Assembly (NCBI GenBank): GCA_030949985.1
Contig: JAUZRX010000001.1
Span: forward strand, 1-64,000
DNA length: 64,000 nucleotides
Direction of reading: 5' to 3'
From: Acidobacteriota bacterium
GTDB taxonomy: Bacteria > Acidobacteriota > Polarisedimenticolia > J045
Below the pieces are notes generated by a model. It searched no databases. It worked only from the letters and a program-made list of their open reading frames with translations, and was not told the DNA's origin. Positions 8,267 to 18,169 of the stretch are shown piece after piece; within the stretch, counting starts at the first letter, position 1, and each line of letters opens with the position of its first letter. The translations under genes and the position numbers were made by a program.

Positions 8267-8304
8267 TTTTCAGTCACGTGCTCTACCAACTGAGCTACCT
8301 GGGC
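8229..8304 (-). tRNA. tRNA-Phe (anticodon GAA)
   Basis: On the minus strand a 76-nt cloverleaf starts GCCCAGG and ends CCTGGGC-A-CCA, so the CCA tail is encoded. The anticodon stem CGTGA/TCACG encloses the loop CTGAAAA with anticodon GAA. D-loop TAGCTCAGTTGGTAGAGC and T-loop GGTTCGATTCC are canonical. It lies 90 bp downstream of recA on the same strand. TAGAGT at 8328-8323 could serve as its -10 element. Confidence 0.97.
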
Positions 8305-8335
8305 AAGGCCGGAGACCGACAGACTCTAGAGGCAG

Positions 8336-8365
8336 GCGGGCCCGGCGTCAAGCCGGCGGGCCCGC
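8336..8365 (-). terminator. GC-rich hairpin after recA
   Basis: GCGGGCCC at 8336-8343 pairs with GGGCCCGC at 8358-8365, with an inner GGC/GCC pair. It lies 30 nt past the recA stop. No T-run follows on the minus strand, so it may be a weak or Rho-assisted terminator between recA and tRNA-Phe. Confidence 0.4.
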
Positions 8366-8394
8366 CCGCCCGAGGTCCCCGCCGACGCCGCCCG

Positions 8395-9528
<1,134 letters not shown>

Positions 9529-9590
9529 GATGGGATCTACCTCCGTCCGCAGGGAAAAGAGACTGTTGTCTGTTGTGAGCTGGGACGACC

Positions 9591-9620
9591 AGAGTAGGGG
9601 GAGCCTCCGGTCCACGTCAA
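9591..9620 (-). promoter_or_regulatory. recA promoter
   Basis: On the minus strand TTGACG (9620-9615) and TACTCT (9596-9591) are separated by 18 nt, giving a leader of about 55 nt to the ATG at 9528 with a GGAGGT ribosome site. Confidence 0.6.
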
Positions 9621-9731
9621 CATCAGTGCCGGGGGGATCCGCCCCTTCGTTGACGGTACGGGAATCCGTCGCCTATATTCGTCCCTGTCCGACGCCCTCG
9701 ATCCCAGGGCCGCGCCCGGAGTGTACCGATC

Positions 9732-11762
9732 TTGCCCGATTCAGCGACGCCGACCCCCGGGAGCCGTCCGAAATCATTCGGAGCGTTCTTCCTTGCTCTT
9801 TTCTCGTTCGTTCTGATCGCGACTTTCAGCGGTTGCGTGATGCGCTCGGCGCCCCCGCCGGCGGCCCAGCCGCAGGTCGACACGGCGCAGGCCGCCACCG
9901 ATGTCCCGGGGCAGGAGGAAGTCCTGGCGGAGGTTGCGCGCCTGGTGGTGCTGGCCCGCCAGCAACTGCGAGTGGGGCTGCTGGACGAGGCCCGGGAGAG
10001 CTGGGACCGGGCCATCGCCCGGCTCGCGCCCCTGGCGACCCGAGACCCGGCCCTGACCGGGCGCCTGCGGGCCATCGAGGCCGAAGCCGACAAGATGCTC
10101 GAGGTGGCCGCTTCCCGGGAGCAGCGCTACGCGGCGACCGCCGAGAAGAGCGCCCAGCGCCTCGAGGGGTTGCTCGATGCTCCCGAGCCCGCCCTCGATC
10201 CTTCCCACCTGGCGGAGGTGGAGGGCGCTGCCGAGGCGGTGACTCCGGACTATCCGGTCGAGGTCAACGACCGGGTCCTGGCCTGGCTCGAGGTCTACCG
10301 GAAGGGGGGCAAGCTCGGCAAGTGGTTCGAGTCGAGCCTGCGCCGCTCGGGTCGGTACGAGCAGCGCTTCCGGGAAATCTTCGCTGAGGAGGGCATTCCC
10401 CAGGATCTGATCTACCTGGCTCACGTGGAGAGCGGCTTCAAGACTTCCGCCTACTCCCGCGCCCGCGCCCGGGGCATTTTCCAGTTCATCGCCTCCACCG
10501 GCCGGCGCTACGGCCTGCGGGTGGACTGGTGGATCGACGAGCGGGCCGAGCCGGAGAAGTCCTGTCGGGCTGCCGCCACCTACCTGCGGGATCTCTACGC
10601 GGAGTTCGGCGACTGGTACCTGGCCCTCGCCGCCTACAACGGTGGAGAGGGCCGCGTCCGGAGGACCATCCGGCGCGCCAAGACCCGCGATTTCTGGGCC
10701 ATGGCCCGGCGCCGCTTCTTCCGCCGGGAGACCCGCAACTACGTTCCGGCGATCCTGGCGGCGACGCTGATTTCGAAGGATCCCGCCCGCTTCGGCTACA
10801 CCGACCTGGTCAAGGACGAACCCCTGGCCTGGGAGACGGTCCGTGTGCCCGCTCAGGCCGACCTGGAGGTCCTCGCCCGGGCCGCCGGCACCGAGGCCCG
10901 CATCCTGCGGGAACTCAATCCGGCCCTGCGCCGCGGCCAGACGCCGCCCAAGTACCCCGACTACGAACTCAAGGTCCCCCCGGGGCACGCGGCGGGTTTT
11001 GCCGAGAAGCTGGCGGCGATTCCGCGTGACCAGTGGATCGTCAAGCAGCTTCACCGGGTGCGCCGGGGAGACACCCTCTCGACCCTGGCCCGGCGCTACG
11101 GTACCAGCGTGCGCGCGATCCAACTGGCCAACGGCATGGGCCGGCGCACCCTGCTGTCGATCGGTCGCGTGCTGGAAATTCCCCGCGGTCCGGCCCCTTC
11201 GAGGTCTTCTTCGCGGCAGATGAGGGCCGACGCCGACGGTCGCTACACGGTGCGTCGGGGGGATACCCTGGCCCAGATCGCCCGTCGTTTCGGAGTGACC
11301 GTCGCCCACCTCCAGCAGTGGAACGGCCTGGGGCGATCGACGCGCATCTACGCCGGCCAGAGTCTGCGGGTTTCCGGCTCCCGGTCCGCTGCCGCGTCTG
11401 TCGAGCCCGCGTCGACCTCGGGACGCATTCACGTGGTCCGTCGGGGCGATACGCTGTGGGACATTTCCAGGCGCTACGGGGTCAGCCTCTCGGCGTTGAT
11501 GCGGGCCAACGGTCTCGGGCGTCGGTCGGTGCTCTCGCCCGGCCAGCGCCTGCGCCTCCCCCCGGCGCCCGTCCAGGCGGCCGCGGCGCGGAAAGCCGGG
11601 AACACGGGGGGGGGCACGGGCCGGGTGCACGTGGTGCGGCGGGGGGAATCCCTCTATCGCATCGCCCACCGCTACGGCGTGAGCGTGGACACCCTCTGCC
11701 GGCTGAACAACATACGGCCGGACCAGACGATCCATCCCGGCGACCGCCTGACGGTTCAGTAA
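9732..11762 (+). CDS. mltD: Membrane-bound lytic murein transglycosylase (MltD-like) with four LysM repeats
   Basis: The protein starts at TTG 9732 and has an N-terminal hydrophobic segment ending in TFSGC, a lipobox. An SLT domain follows at about residues 215-330: YLAHVESGFKTSAYS with catalytic Glu233, then ARGIFQFIASTGRRYGL and LALAAYNGGEGRV. Four LysM repeats occupy the C-terminal half, each starting with the pattern V-R-R-G-(D/E)-(T/S)-L: HRVRRGDTLSTLARRYG, YTVRRGDTLAQIARRFG, HVVRRGDTLWDISRRYG and HVVRRGESLYRIAHRYG. The enzyme cleaves peptidoglycan glycans with 1,6-anhydro product formation at the outer membrane. E. coli MltD has two LysM repeats, so four is longer than usual. TATATT at about 9674 may be the -10 element. 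Confidence 0.92.
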   Translation: MPDSATPTPGSRPKSFGAFFLALFSFVLIATFSGCVMRSAPPPAAQPQVDTAQAATDVPGQEEVLAEVARLVVLARQQLRVGLLDEARESWDRAIARLAPLATRDPALTGRLRAIEAEADKMLEVAASREQRYAATAEKSAQRLEGLLDAPEPALDPSHLAEVEGAAEAVTPDYPVEVNDRVLAWLEVYRKGGKLGKWFESSLRRSGRYEQRFREIFAEEGIPQDLIYLAHVESGFKTSAYSRARARGIFQFIASTGRRYGLRVDWWIDERAEPEKSCRAAATYLRDLYAEFGDWYLALAAYNGGEGRVRRTIRRAKTRDFWAMARRRFFRRETRNYVPAILAATLISKDPARFGYTDLVKDEPLAWETVRVPAQADLEVLARAAGTEARILRELNPALRRGQTPPKYPDYELKVPPGHAAGFAEKLAAIPRDQWIVKQLHRVRRGDTLSTLARRYGTSVRAIQLANGMGRRTLLSIGRVLEIPRGPAPSRSSSRQMRADADGRYTVRRGDTLAQIARRFGVTVAHLQQWNGLGRSTRIYAGQSLRVSGSRSAAASVEPASTSGRIHVVRRGDTLWDISRRYGVSLSALMRANGLGRRSVLSPGQRLRLPPAPVQAAAARKAGNTGGGTGRVHVVRRGESLYRIAHRYGVSVDTLCRLNNIRPDQTIHPGDRLTVQ

Positions 11763-11860
11763 TATATTTGCCTGTGAAAAGTTCATAGATTGAAGCGGAT
11801 CCGCACTCAAGTTTCTCTGCTGCCGGTCGGTGAGTCTTGCGCAAAAGGGGGTTTCCGGCG

Positions 11861-12316
11861 ATGGGAGTGCGGACTGCGATGACGACGACCGGGATTTCCG
11901 CGAAAGCGCGTTCCCTGATGGGGCTGATTGTCGAGCGGGGACTGGCGACTGAAGACCAGTGGCGCCAACTTCAACGGCAGTGTGAGCAGAGGCGTCCGCC
12001 GATGGGGGAGGTACTGCTCAGGAAGAGGGTATTGACTGTGAGTCAAGTCCGGCGGGTCCTCGAGCGCCAGGCAGAGGCTCCCGACATGCGTTTCGGCGAG
12101 ATTGCGGTGGCCGAAGGCTTCATCGATTGCGAAGCCGTCCGGCAAGCTCTCGGAGACCAGCGCAGCGCCGCTCCCCATCCGGTCGAACTCCTGGCCGAGC
12201 AGCACCAGGACGACAGGACCTATCTCAAGGCGATGATCGGCGCGCTGGTGGAAGCCCAGAAAACGATCGAGTCCGAGGTCTACGCTCTGTCGCTGCTTCT
12301 GCGCGCCGGCTGCTGA
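11861..12316 (+). CDS. Small helical protein resembling the N-domain of type II/IV secretion ATPases
   Basis: The 151-residue protein is predicted all-helical. It contains two tandem helical units of the sort found in GspE/MshE N-terminal domains: LMGLIVERGLATEDQWRQL with GEVLLRKRVLTVSQVRRVL, then FGEIAVAEGFIDCEAVRQAL. In some bacteria such stand-alone domains bind c-di-GMP or act as adaptors. No ATPase part follows. An upstream TTG (11837) is also in frame, but the ATG at 11861 has AAGGGGG upstream. The tail is a predicted coiled coil (YLKAMIGALVEAQKTIESEV). The match is by form only. Confidence 0.6.
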   Translation: MGVRTAMTTTGISAKARSLMGLIVERGLATEDQWRQLQRQCEQRRPPMGEVLLRKRVLTVSQVRRVLERQAEAPDMRFGEIAVAEGFIDCEAVRQALGDQRSAAPHPVELLAEQHQDDRTYLKAMIGALVEAQKTIESEVYALSLLLRAGC

Positions 12317-12422
12317 GGGCGCCACGCCCGCCCAAGTTCCCGATCCCGGGATGCCGCCCCGGAGCCGGGCCGTCCCCGGCGCGGGCGCCGGGTTACCGTG
12401 CCTGCTGGAAAGGAGGCAGCCG

Positions 12423-13964
12423 ATGCGGCATCGGCCGGTGGTGGCTCGGGCTTACGGCGCCGCGCTCTTCGGCATCGACGGCATCCAGGTGGAGGTCCAG
12501 GCGGCCCGCTCGGTGGGCACATCGCGGTCGACGATCATCGGCCAGGCGGAATCGGAGGTCCGGGAGGCCCGGGATCGCCTGCGCCTGGCCCTCCAGTCTC
12601 ACGGACTGTGGAAGGGCGACGGCGAGCAGGCCGTCCTGATCAACCTGGCTCCCGCCCGGGTGCGCAAGACCGGCACCGGGCTCGATCTGCCGATCTGCCT
12701 GGCGGTGATGGCCCTCCATGCGCCCCCCCTCAGGGAAGCCGTGGAAGGCCTTCTGGCCTATGCCGAAGTGGGTCTCGATGGCAGCCTGCGTCCGGCCCCC
12801 GGCACGCTCTCCGCCGCCCTCACCGCCCGGCAGCATGGCTTCGCGCGCCTCCTGGTGGCCCCCGCCGCGGCTCGGGAGGCCGCCCAGGTGGACGGCCTCG
12901 AGGTGCTGGCGGCTCGCACCCTGGGTGACGCCGCAGGCTATTTGCGGGGCGACGGCGAGGCGCTGGCGCCCTGGCCGGAACCGGTCCGGGCCTCGACTGA
13001 CGCGGGCCTCGACCTGGCGGAGGTGCGGGGTCAGCACGCCGCCCGCCGGGCCCTCGAGGTGGCTGCCGCCGGCGGGCACAACCTGCTGCTGATCGGCCCG
13101 CCCGGCTCGGGCAAGACCCTGCTCGCCCGGCGCCTGGCCACGATCCTGCCCCCGATGACCCGGGGGGAGGCTCTCGAGGTCACCCGCATCCACTCCGCGG
13201 CGGGGGTGATTCCCGCGGGAGGGGGGCTGGTCGAACAGCGGCCCTTCCGGGCCCCCCACCACAGCGTCTCGCCGGCCGGACTGATCGGAGGGGGCAGTCC
13301 GCCCCGCCCCGGCGAGGTCTCCCTGGCGACCCACGGTGTGCTCTTCCTCGACGAGCTACCGGAGTTTCCGCGGCATGTGCTCGAAAACCTGCGCCAACCC
13401 CTGGAAGACGGCGAGGTGACCCTCGTGCGGGTGGCCGGTCGGGCACGATTCCCCGCTCGCTTCATTCTCGCCGCGGCGATGAATCCCTGTCCCTGTGGCT
13501 GGTATGGCTGCTCGCTCAGGGAATGTCGCTGTTCGAGCGGGGCCGTGGGGCGTTACCGCGGGCGCATCTCCGGGCCCCTGCTGGACCGAATCGACATGCA
13601 TGTCCCCGTGCGGGCGGTCAGTGCGGCGGAGTTGTCGCGCACCCGGCCGGGAGAGCCCTCGGAGGAGGTGCGCCGCCGGGTGGTCGCGGCCCGGGCGGTG
13701 CAGGTGCGGCGCAACGGCCGCTGGGCAGTGACATCGAACGCCCACCTGCGGCCACGGGACTTGCCCCAGGCTTGCGCGTTGATTCCCGCCGCCCGCAAGG
13801 CGTTGGACTCAGCGATGGAGCGCCTGCAGCTCTCGGCCCGGGCCCACGACCGCCTGCTCAAGCTGGCGCGCACCCTGGCCGACCTGGCGGGGCGGGAGGC
13901 GATCGCCGTGGCGGACATCGCCGAGGCGGTGTCCTACCGCTGTCTCGATCGCCTGGACTACTGA
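12423..13964 (+). CDS. comM: YifB/ComM family AAA+ ATPase
   Basis: The 513-residue protein follows the ComM layout. An N-terminal Lon-protease-like fold (YGAALFGIDGIQVEVQAARS, then VLINLAPARVRKTGTGLDLP) precedes an MCM/Mg-chelatase ATPase with Walker A LLIGPPGSGKTLLARR, Walker B VLFLDELPEF and sensor AAMNPCPCG. The C-terminal Mg_chelatase_C helix bundle ends at AVSYRCLDRLDY. ComM is a hexameric helicase that drives branch migration during natural transformation; other YifB proteins have unknown roles. The ATG at 12423 is preferred because GGAGG precedes it and the family motif starts there. Confidence 0.9.
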   Translation: MRHRPVVARAYGAALFGIDGIQVEVQAARSVGTSRSTIIGQAESEVREARDRLRLALQSHGLWKGDGEQAVLINLAPARVRKTGTGLDLPICLAVMALHAPPLREAVEGLLAYAEVGLDGSLRPAPGTLSAALTARQHGFARLLVAPAAAREAAQVDGLEVLAARTLGDAAGYLRGDGEALAPWPEPVRASTDAGLDLAEVRGQHAARRALEVAAAGGHNLLLIGPPGSGKTLLARRLATILPPMTRGEALEVTRIHSAAGVIPAGGGLVEQRPFRAPHHSVSPAGLIGGGSPPRPGEVSLATHGVLFLDELPEFPRHVLENLRQPLEDGEVTLVRVAGRARFPARFILAAAMNPCPCGWYGCSLRECRCSSGAVGRYRGRISGPLLDRIDMHVPVRAVSAAELSRTRPGEPSEEVRRRVVAARAVQVRRNGRWAVTSNAHLRPRDLPQACALIPAARKALDSAMERLQLSARAHDRLLKLARTLADLAGREAIAVADIAEAVSYRCLDRLDY

Positions 13965-13969
13965 CCGGC

Positions 13970-14596
13970 TCAGCCCCGAACGAAGGGGTTTTCGCGCTTT
14001 TCCTCGCCGATGGTGGTGACCGGTCCGTGGCCCGGGTGAACCCGGGTTTCGTCGGCGAGGGTGTAGAGCCGCTCGCGGATGGAGGTGGCGAGCTTCTCGG
14101 CGTCACCGCCGCGAAAATCGGTACGGCCCACCGAGCGGCGAAAGAGGGTGTCGCCGGGAAAGATGCGGCCATCACCCACCAGGGTCACGCCGCCGGGGGA
14201 GTGGCCGGGGGTGTGTCGGACCTCGAGTCGCAAGGCGCCCACCTCGAGGATCTCGCCGTCTTCGAGAAAGTGGTCGGGAGCCGGGCAGTCGTCCACCTCG
14301 AGGTTCCAGCGGGCGGCGGCCTGGCGGCAGGAGTCGATCAGGAAAAGGTCTTCCCGGTGGGCGAAGAAGGGGACATCGTCGAGCAGCGCCTTGAGCCGGG
14401 CCACACCGCCGACATGGTCGAAGTGGCCGTGGGTCGCCAGCAGGCCGCAGACCTCGAGCCGGGCTTCCCGGATTTCCCGGGCGACACGCCGGGCGTCTTC
14501 CCCGGGATCGACGACCAGGGTCTTCCCGGAGTCGGGGTCGGTGATCAGGTAGCAGTTGACTTGCAGGGGACCGACGGGAATCGTCTCGACTCTCAC
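13970..14596 (-). CDS. MBL-fold hydrolase (glyoxalase II/YcbL-like)
   Basis: The 208-residue protein has the metallo-beta-lactamase metal motif THGHFDHVGG at about residues 55-64, a later ligand in HTPGHSPGGV, an Asp in FPGDTLFRRSVGR and a final His in VHPGHGP. Length and pattern match the short YcbL/PqsE-like or hydroxyacylglutathione-hydrolase group, which hydrolyse thioesters such as S-lactoylglutathione; the real substrate is unknown. The GTG at 14596 is used because the family motif VETIPVGPLQVNCY begins there. The upstream extension to 14749 is Arg/Ser-rich and unlike the family. It converges on comM with 5 nt between the stops. Confidence 0.85.
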   Translation of the reverse strand: MRVETIPVGPLQVNCYLITDPDSGKTLVVDPGEDARRVAREIREARLEVCGLLATHGHFDHVGGVARLKALLDDVPFFAHREDLFLIDSCRQAAARWNLEVDDCPAPDHFLEDGEILEVGALRLEVRHTPGHSPGGVTLVGDGRIFPGDTLFRRSVGRTDFRGGDAEKLATSIRERLYTLADETRVHPGHGPVTTIGEEKRENPFVRG

Positions 14597-14719
14597 GGAA
14601 GAGGCTCCTTTTCGACCCGGCGAGGTTAGCTCCGATTCTCTCGCTTGCAACCGGAGCGATGCTTCACGCGGGGGGCGGTCGCCGCGGCTGCTATGATCAG
14701 CGGCCGGGGAGAAAAATCG

Positions 14720-16042
14720 ATGATCCGATCCACTGTTCTGCATCGGCAAATGGCGTTTCTTCTGGCTCTGGTGACGGCGCCCGTGGTCGGCGAGGAGGTC
14801 TACCGCAGGGTGATACCGACCGATGTCACGACCGGCGTCGTGCGCATACGCCAGGTTTTCACCATCCGGCTCGATCTGCCCGTCCGCTGCGCGGACGGCG
14901 GGATGGCCTGTACGGAACAGCGGGTGGTGCCGTCGGTCTACCGGATCGATTTCGTCGAGGAACGGCGGGGCGGCGATGGCGGGGGGCCGCGGCTGGAAGC
15001 CGAAGAGAAGGGCACGGTGCTGATGGCGCTCGACATGGAGGCTGCCGACGCCCAGGACTACGACGACCTCTTGCGGCGGGTGTTGTCCGGCCTCTCCGCG
15101 CGGGCGTTTCGTCAGCGCTTCGCGGGCCGGGCGGGGCAGGCGCCCTTCGATCGGCCCTCCATCGCGACCCGCAGCCGGATGCCTTCCTGGCTTTGCCTGG
15201 ATGGGGAGACGGCGCTTTCCTTCTCACGCCGGCCCGCGGATCCCGCCGGGAGCGGGGAAGGGACCTTCATCGGCATCAGCACAGGTTTCAGCGACGAGGA
15301 GACCGTGGCTCCTCTCTGCGCCCAGCTCGTCGAGGCCACGGCCGCCGCCCCGGTCGAGGAAGTCCGCACCATGCCGGCTCCCGGCGCGGTGGTGGAGGAG
15401 TCGGCAGGGTTGCTGCGGGTCGACCGGCTGCAGGTCGAGCCCGATGCCGATGAGGTGCTGACCTTCCCGGAGGGGGTTGGCCTGAGCGAGCGTCCCGCCC
15501 CCGGGGCCGTGGGGGGGGAGAGTCGACGCGGTGACGCGCAGGGTTGCGTGGTCGAGGCGACCTGGGTTCACGACGAGCGGGAAATCAGGGCCCGGGCGGC
15601 GCCCATGGCGCTCCCGCTCTTCCTGCTCGACGAGAACGCGTGGATCGCGCGCTGGGAACTGCGGCGGACCATCCGCCGCCTGGGAATCGATCCGGAGAGC
15701 GATGAGCGCACGGTGGCGCGCCTGAGCGTCGCGCTGGTGCCTACCGAACCGCCCCGCCACCGTGACGGCGACGCCGCCCCCGACGTGGGGCAGGTGGTGC
15801 TGGACGACGATTTGCTGGTCGGTGCCGTTGCCGAACGGCTGGACGCCTCCGCGAGTCTCGATCACCAGGCGCTCTACGAAGCCGTCACACGTCAACCCCA
15901 GGGCCTGGTCTCTCCCGGTTGGCTGCTGCTGGTTTGCGGGGAAGACGGGTCGGCCGAGTTTTTCCTGCCGCCCACGGGGGCTCACTGCCGTGTGACCAAT
16001 GCGGTGGAAGCCTGCACCGCTCTCGATCGAGCCATCGATTGA
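14720..16042 (+). CDS. Secreted protein of unknown function
   Basis: ATG 14720 opens a signal peptide (MAFLLALVTAPVVGEE) with GGGGAG before the start and TATGAT at 14692-14697 as a possible -10 element. The roughly 420-residue mature protein alternates beta-rich and helical parts. It has paired cysteines (RCADGGMAC near residue 60; CVVEATW; LLLVCGEDG; HCRVTNAVEAC) that could form disulfides. I recognise no family and no catalytic motif. It stands alone between divergent and convergent neighbours. Confidence 0.65.
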   Translation: MIRSTVLHRQMAFLLALVTAPVVGEEVYRRVIPTDVTTGVVRIRQVFTIRLDLPVRCADGGMACTEQRVVPSVYRIDFVEERRGGDGGGPRLEAEEKGTVLMALDMEAADAQDYDDLLRRVLSGLSARAFRQRFAGRAGQAPFDRPSIATRSRMPSWLCLDGETALSFSRRPADPAGSGEGTFIGISTGFSDEETVAPLCAQLVEATAAAPVEEVRTMPAPGAVVEESAGLLRVDRLQVEPDADEVLTFPEGVGLSERPAPGAVGGESRRGDAQGCVVEATWVHDEREIRARAAPMALPLFLLDENAWIARWELRRTIRRLGIDPESDERTVARLSVALVPTEPPRHRDGDAAPDVGQVVLDDDLLVGAVAERLDASASLDHQALYEAVTRQPQGLVSPGWLLLVCGEDGSAEFFLPPTGAHCRVTNAVEACTALDRAID

Positions 16043-16125
16043 GGGTCGCCCGGGAGGCCGCCCGGCAACCACGCGTCTTGCATCACGGGCGCACGCGGAA
16101 CGACGGCGGGCGGTTCGTCTCGGGG

Positions 16126-17106
16126 CTATCCGGCGGTCGCCGTTGCCGCGGTGACCGCGGAGATGGCGGCTATCGCCGCCGCCTGCTGGGCCTCGACCAG
16201 GGACTGAATGGCTCGCAGGTTGGCGGCGGCCGGTGCACCGGCGCCGCCATCGCTGCGGGCGATGCGTTCGGAGATCAGCAGTCCCGTGGCGATGGAAAAG
16301 GCGAGCGCCGCGCCCGGCCGCGGCTTGCGGGCGCGCAGCGCGTCGCGCAGGGTGACGACTCGTGTCGCTCCGGCGTCGACGCGGGCTCCGCTCAGGGCCA
16401 GCAGCGCCACCTCGTCGTACTGGCCGGACCCGACTCGCTGGCCTCGCTCCCGCAGGGCCCGGGCCCAGGTTCCAAAGCTGCGCGCGGTCACTTCGGCGCC
16501 CCGGGAGGAGAGAGCGAGCAGGTGGGAGGCGAGCTGAAGCTGATTTCCCCGGCGCATGCCTTCCCGGTGCAGTGCCTGGTAGATCGCCTCCACCCGACGG
16601 CCCAGGGCCAGGGGAGTGCCGGTCCGCGAGGCATGGAGCGCGGCCATGAGGTAGTCGTCGATGCCCGTGAGAAAGAAGTGATCTTTCTTCCACCGGGCCA
16701 TGATCGCCGCCATGCGCTCGACGGCCTGCTCGCTCACGCCGTCGCCGCCCTGCTCGAGGACGAGTATGAGGGCCGCCAGCCGCGGATGGCTTCCATGACG
16801 TTTCAGGCGGTGTCGGCGAAACAGCTCGAGGCCCCTTTCGATGCCCGCGATCGCGGCTTCCACTTCGACGTCTCGGCGCACCAGCATCGCCCCGATCGCC
16901 AGCCTCAGCCCCGCGTTCATCGAACGCAGCGGGCTGGGTTTCCTGCCCAAGCGGGCGGCCACCGCGCGAATGCGCGCTACGGCCCCGCCGCCCTCGCAGG
17001 ACATGGCGGTCAAGGCCGCCAGGCGCAGCATGTTGGTATCCGTGCTCCAGCGTTTGCCCCGCAGCAGCCCGTCGAAAACGGCGAAGTAGTGGTCGATGGC
17101 GTCCAT
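16126..17106 (-). CDS. DUF4003-like protein
   Basis: The 326-residue protein begins MDAIDHYFAVFDGLL and is almost wholly helical, with FRRHRLKRHGSHPRLAALIL, AIMARWKKDHFFLTGIDDY and YQALHREGMRRGNQLQLASH in order. These resemble DUF4003 proteins, known mainly from Firmicutes, with no established function. ATG 17106 is chosen by AAAGGTACGC upstream. A much longer open frame in the same phase runs across the next gene but reads as Arg/Gly-rich shadow. The gene lies 14 nt after the 2-hydroxyacid dehydrogenase and is probably cotranscribed. Confidence 0.6.
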   Translation of the reverse strand: MDAIDHYFAVFDGLLRGKRWSTDTNMLRLAALTAMSCEGGGAVARIRAVAARLGRKPSPLRSMNAGLRLAIGAMLVRRDVEVEAAIAGIERGLELFRRHRLKRHGSHPRLAALILVLEQGGDGVSEQAVERMAAIMARWKKDHFFLTGIDDYLMAALHASRTGTPLALGRRVEAIYQALHREGMRRGNQLQLASHLLALSSRGAEVTARSFGTWARALRERGQRVGSGQYDEVALLALSGARVDAGATRVVTLRDALRARKPRPGAALAFSIATGLLISERIARSDGGAGAPAAANLRAIQSLVEAQQAAAIAAISAVTAATATAG

Positions 17107-17120
17107 GGCTCGCGTACCTT

Positions 17121-18056
17121 TCAGGGCCCGGGGGCCGTCGGCGCCGTCACCTCGTAAGGCAACTGGCGCTTGTGGATCCAACTCGCGAGGGTCGCACCTA
17201 CCTCCTCGGCCACCGCCCGCGCCAGACCCTTCCAGCAGCCGGCGGCATGGGGCAGGACGATCACGTTCTCGCGCTCGGCCCAACTCTGGAGTTCCGGGTA
17301 GGGTTCGGTGGGGAAGACATCGAGTCCGATGCCACCCAGGTGCTCGGCCCGCCTCAGGGCCTCGAGATCGACGAGCGCCCCCCGGGCGGTGTTGATCAGC
17401 ACACTGCCCGGGGCCATCAGCTCCAGCACCCGCTCGTCGATCATGCCCCGCGAAGCCGGAGTCAGTGAGCAGTGGAGGGTCAGCAGCGAGCAGCTTCGCG
17501 CGATCTCCTCGAGGGGCCGGCCGCCGGACAGGGCCGGGTCGCAGATCGACACCTCGGCCCCCAGAAGCCGCCAGCATTCCACCGCCCGGCGGCCGATCAC
17601 CCCGCAGCCCACCACGCCGATCCGCGTTCCCCGGGCCAGGGTCGGCGTCCGGCGGGCGATTTCGCCGCGCGCCCACGCGCCGTCGCGGGCACGCCGCGAG
17701 AGCCACTCCACGCCGCGCAGCAGGCTCAGCCCCAGGGCCAGGCTGGTCTCCACCACCGCGTCCCGGCGGGCCAGCGGACAGCGGGCCACCCGCACCCCCC
17801 GCCCGGCGGCCGCCGCCAGGTCCACGTGATCCCAGCCGGAAGTGGTGGTGATCAGCACTTCGAGTCGGGGCCAGCGTTCGAAGAAGGCCGCATTTGCCGC
17901 CACCCGGGAGTGGATCACCGCCACCCGGGCGTCGGCGTCTCCTGTCTCCGCCTCGACCTCGACCACTTCCAGGTTCAGCGATGACGCCGCCCGCACGGGC
18001 AGCAGCCTGTCCTCGGGGGAGAAATAGTCGGCCTGGCCTACGAATCCTACGCGCAC
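17121..18056 (-). CDS. D-isomer-specific 2-hydroxyacid dehydrogenase family protein
   Basis: The 312-residue protein has the two-domain fold of the family: a catalytic domain with VLITTTSGWDHVDLAAAAGRG, then a Rossmann domain with RIGVVGCGVIGRRAVE (G-x-G-x2-G). Active-site segments follow: LINTARGALVDLEAL (Arg), GIGLDVFPTEPYPE (Glu) and VLPHAAGCWKG (His). It should reduce a 2-keto acid or oxidise a D-2-hydroxy acid with NAD(P). PdxB-, SerA- and phosphonate-dehydrogenase-like functions cannot be separated. The GTG at 18056 starts the conserved VGFVGQADY. A possible -10 (TATTCT near 18113, other strand) belongs to the divergent gene. Confidence 0.85.
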   Translation of the reverse strand: MRVGFVGQADYFSPEDRLLPVRAASSLNLEVVEVEAETGDADARVAVIHSRVAANAAFFERWPRLEVLITTTSGWDHVDLAAAAGRGVRVARCPLARRDAVVETSLALGLSLLRGVEWLSRRARDGAWARGEIARRTPTLARGTRIGVVGCGVIGRRAVECWRLLGAEVSICDPALSGGRPLEEIARSCSLLTLHCSLTPASRGMIDERVLELMAPGSVLINTARGALVDLEALRRAEHLGGIGLDVFPTEPYPELQSWAERENVIVLPHAAGCWKGLARAVAEEVGATLASWIHKRQLPYEVTAPTAPGP

Positions 18057-18169
18057 GGCGCGAGTATACGCGCCCGCACCCGGCTGGTTGCCAGTCCTCG
18101 GCGCCCCTCGTATTCTCGGCAGTCCATGTTCCAGGGACAATCCGACTTCCTATCAGGGGAGATGCCCAG

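Noticed and set aside
9529-9620. SOS (LexA) box in the recA promoter region
   Set aside because: TGTTGTCTGTTGTGAG looks suggestive but lacks the spaced palindrome of known LexA boxes.
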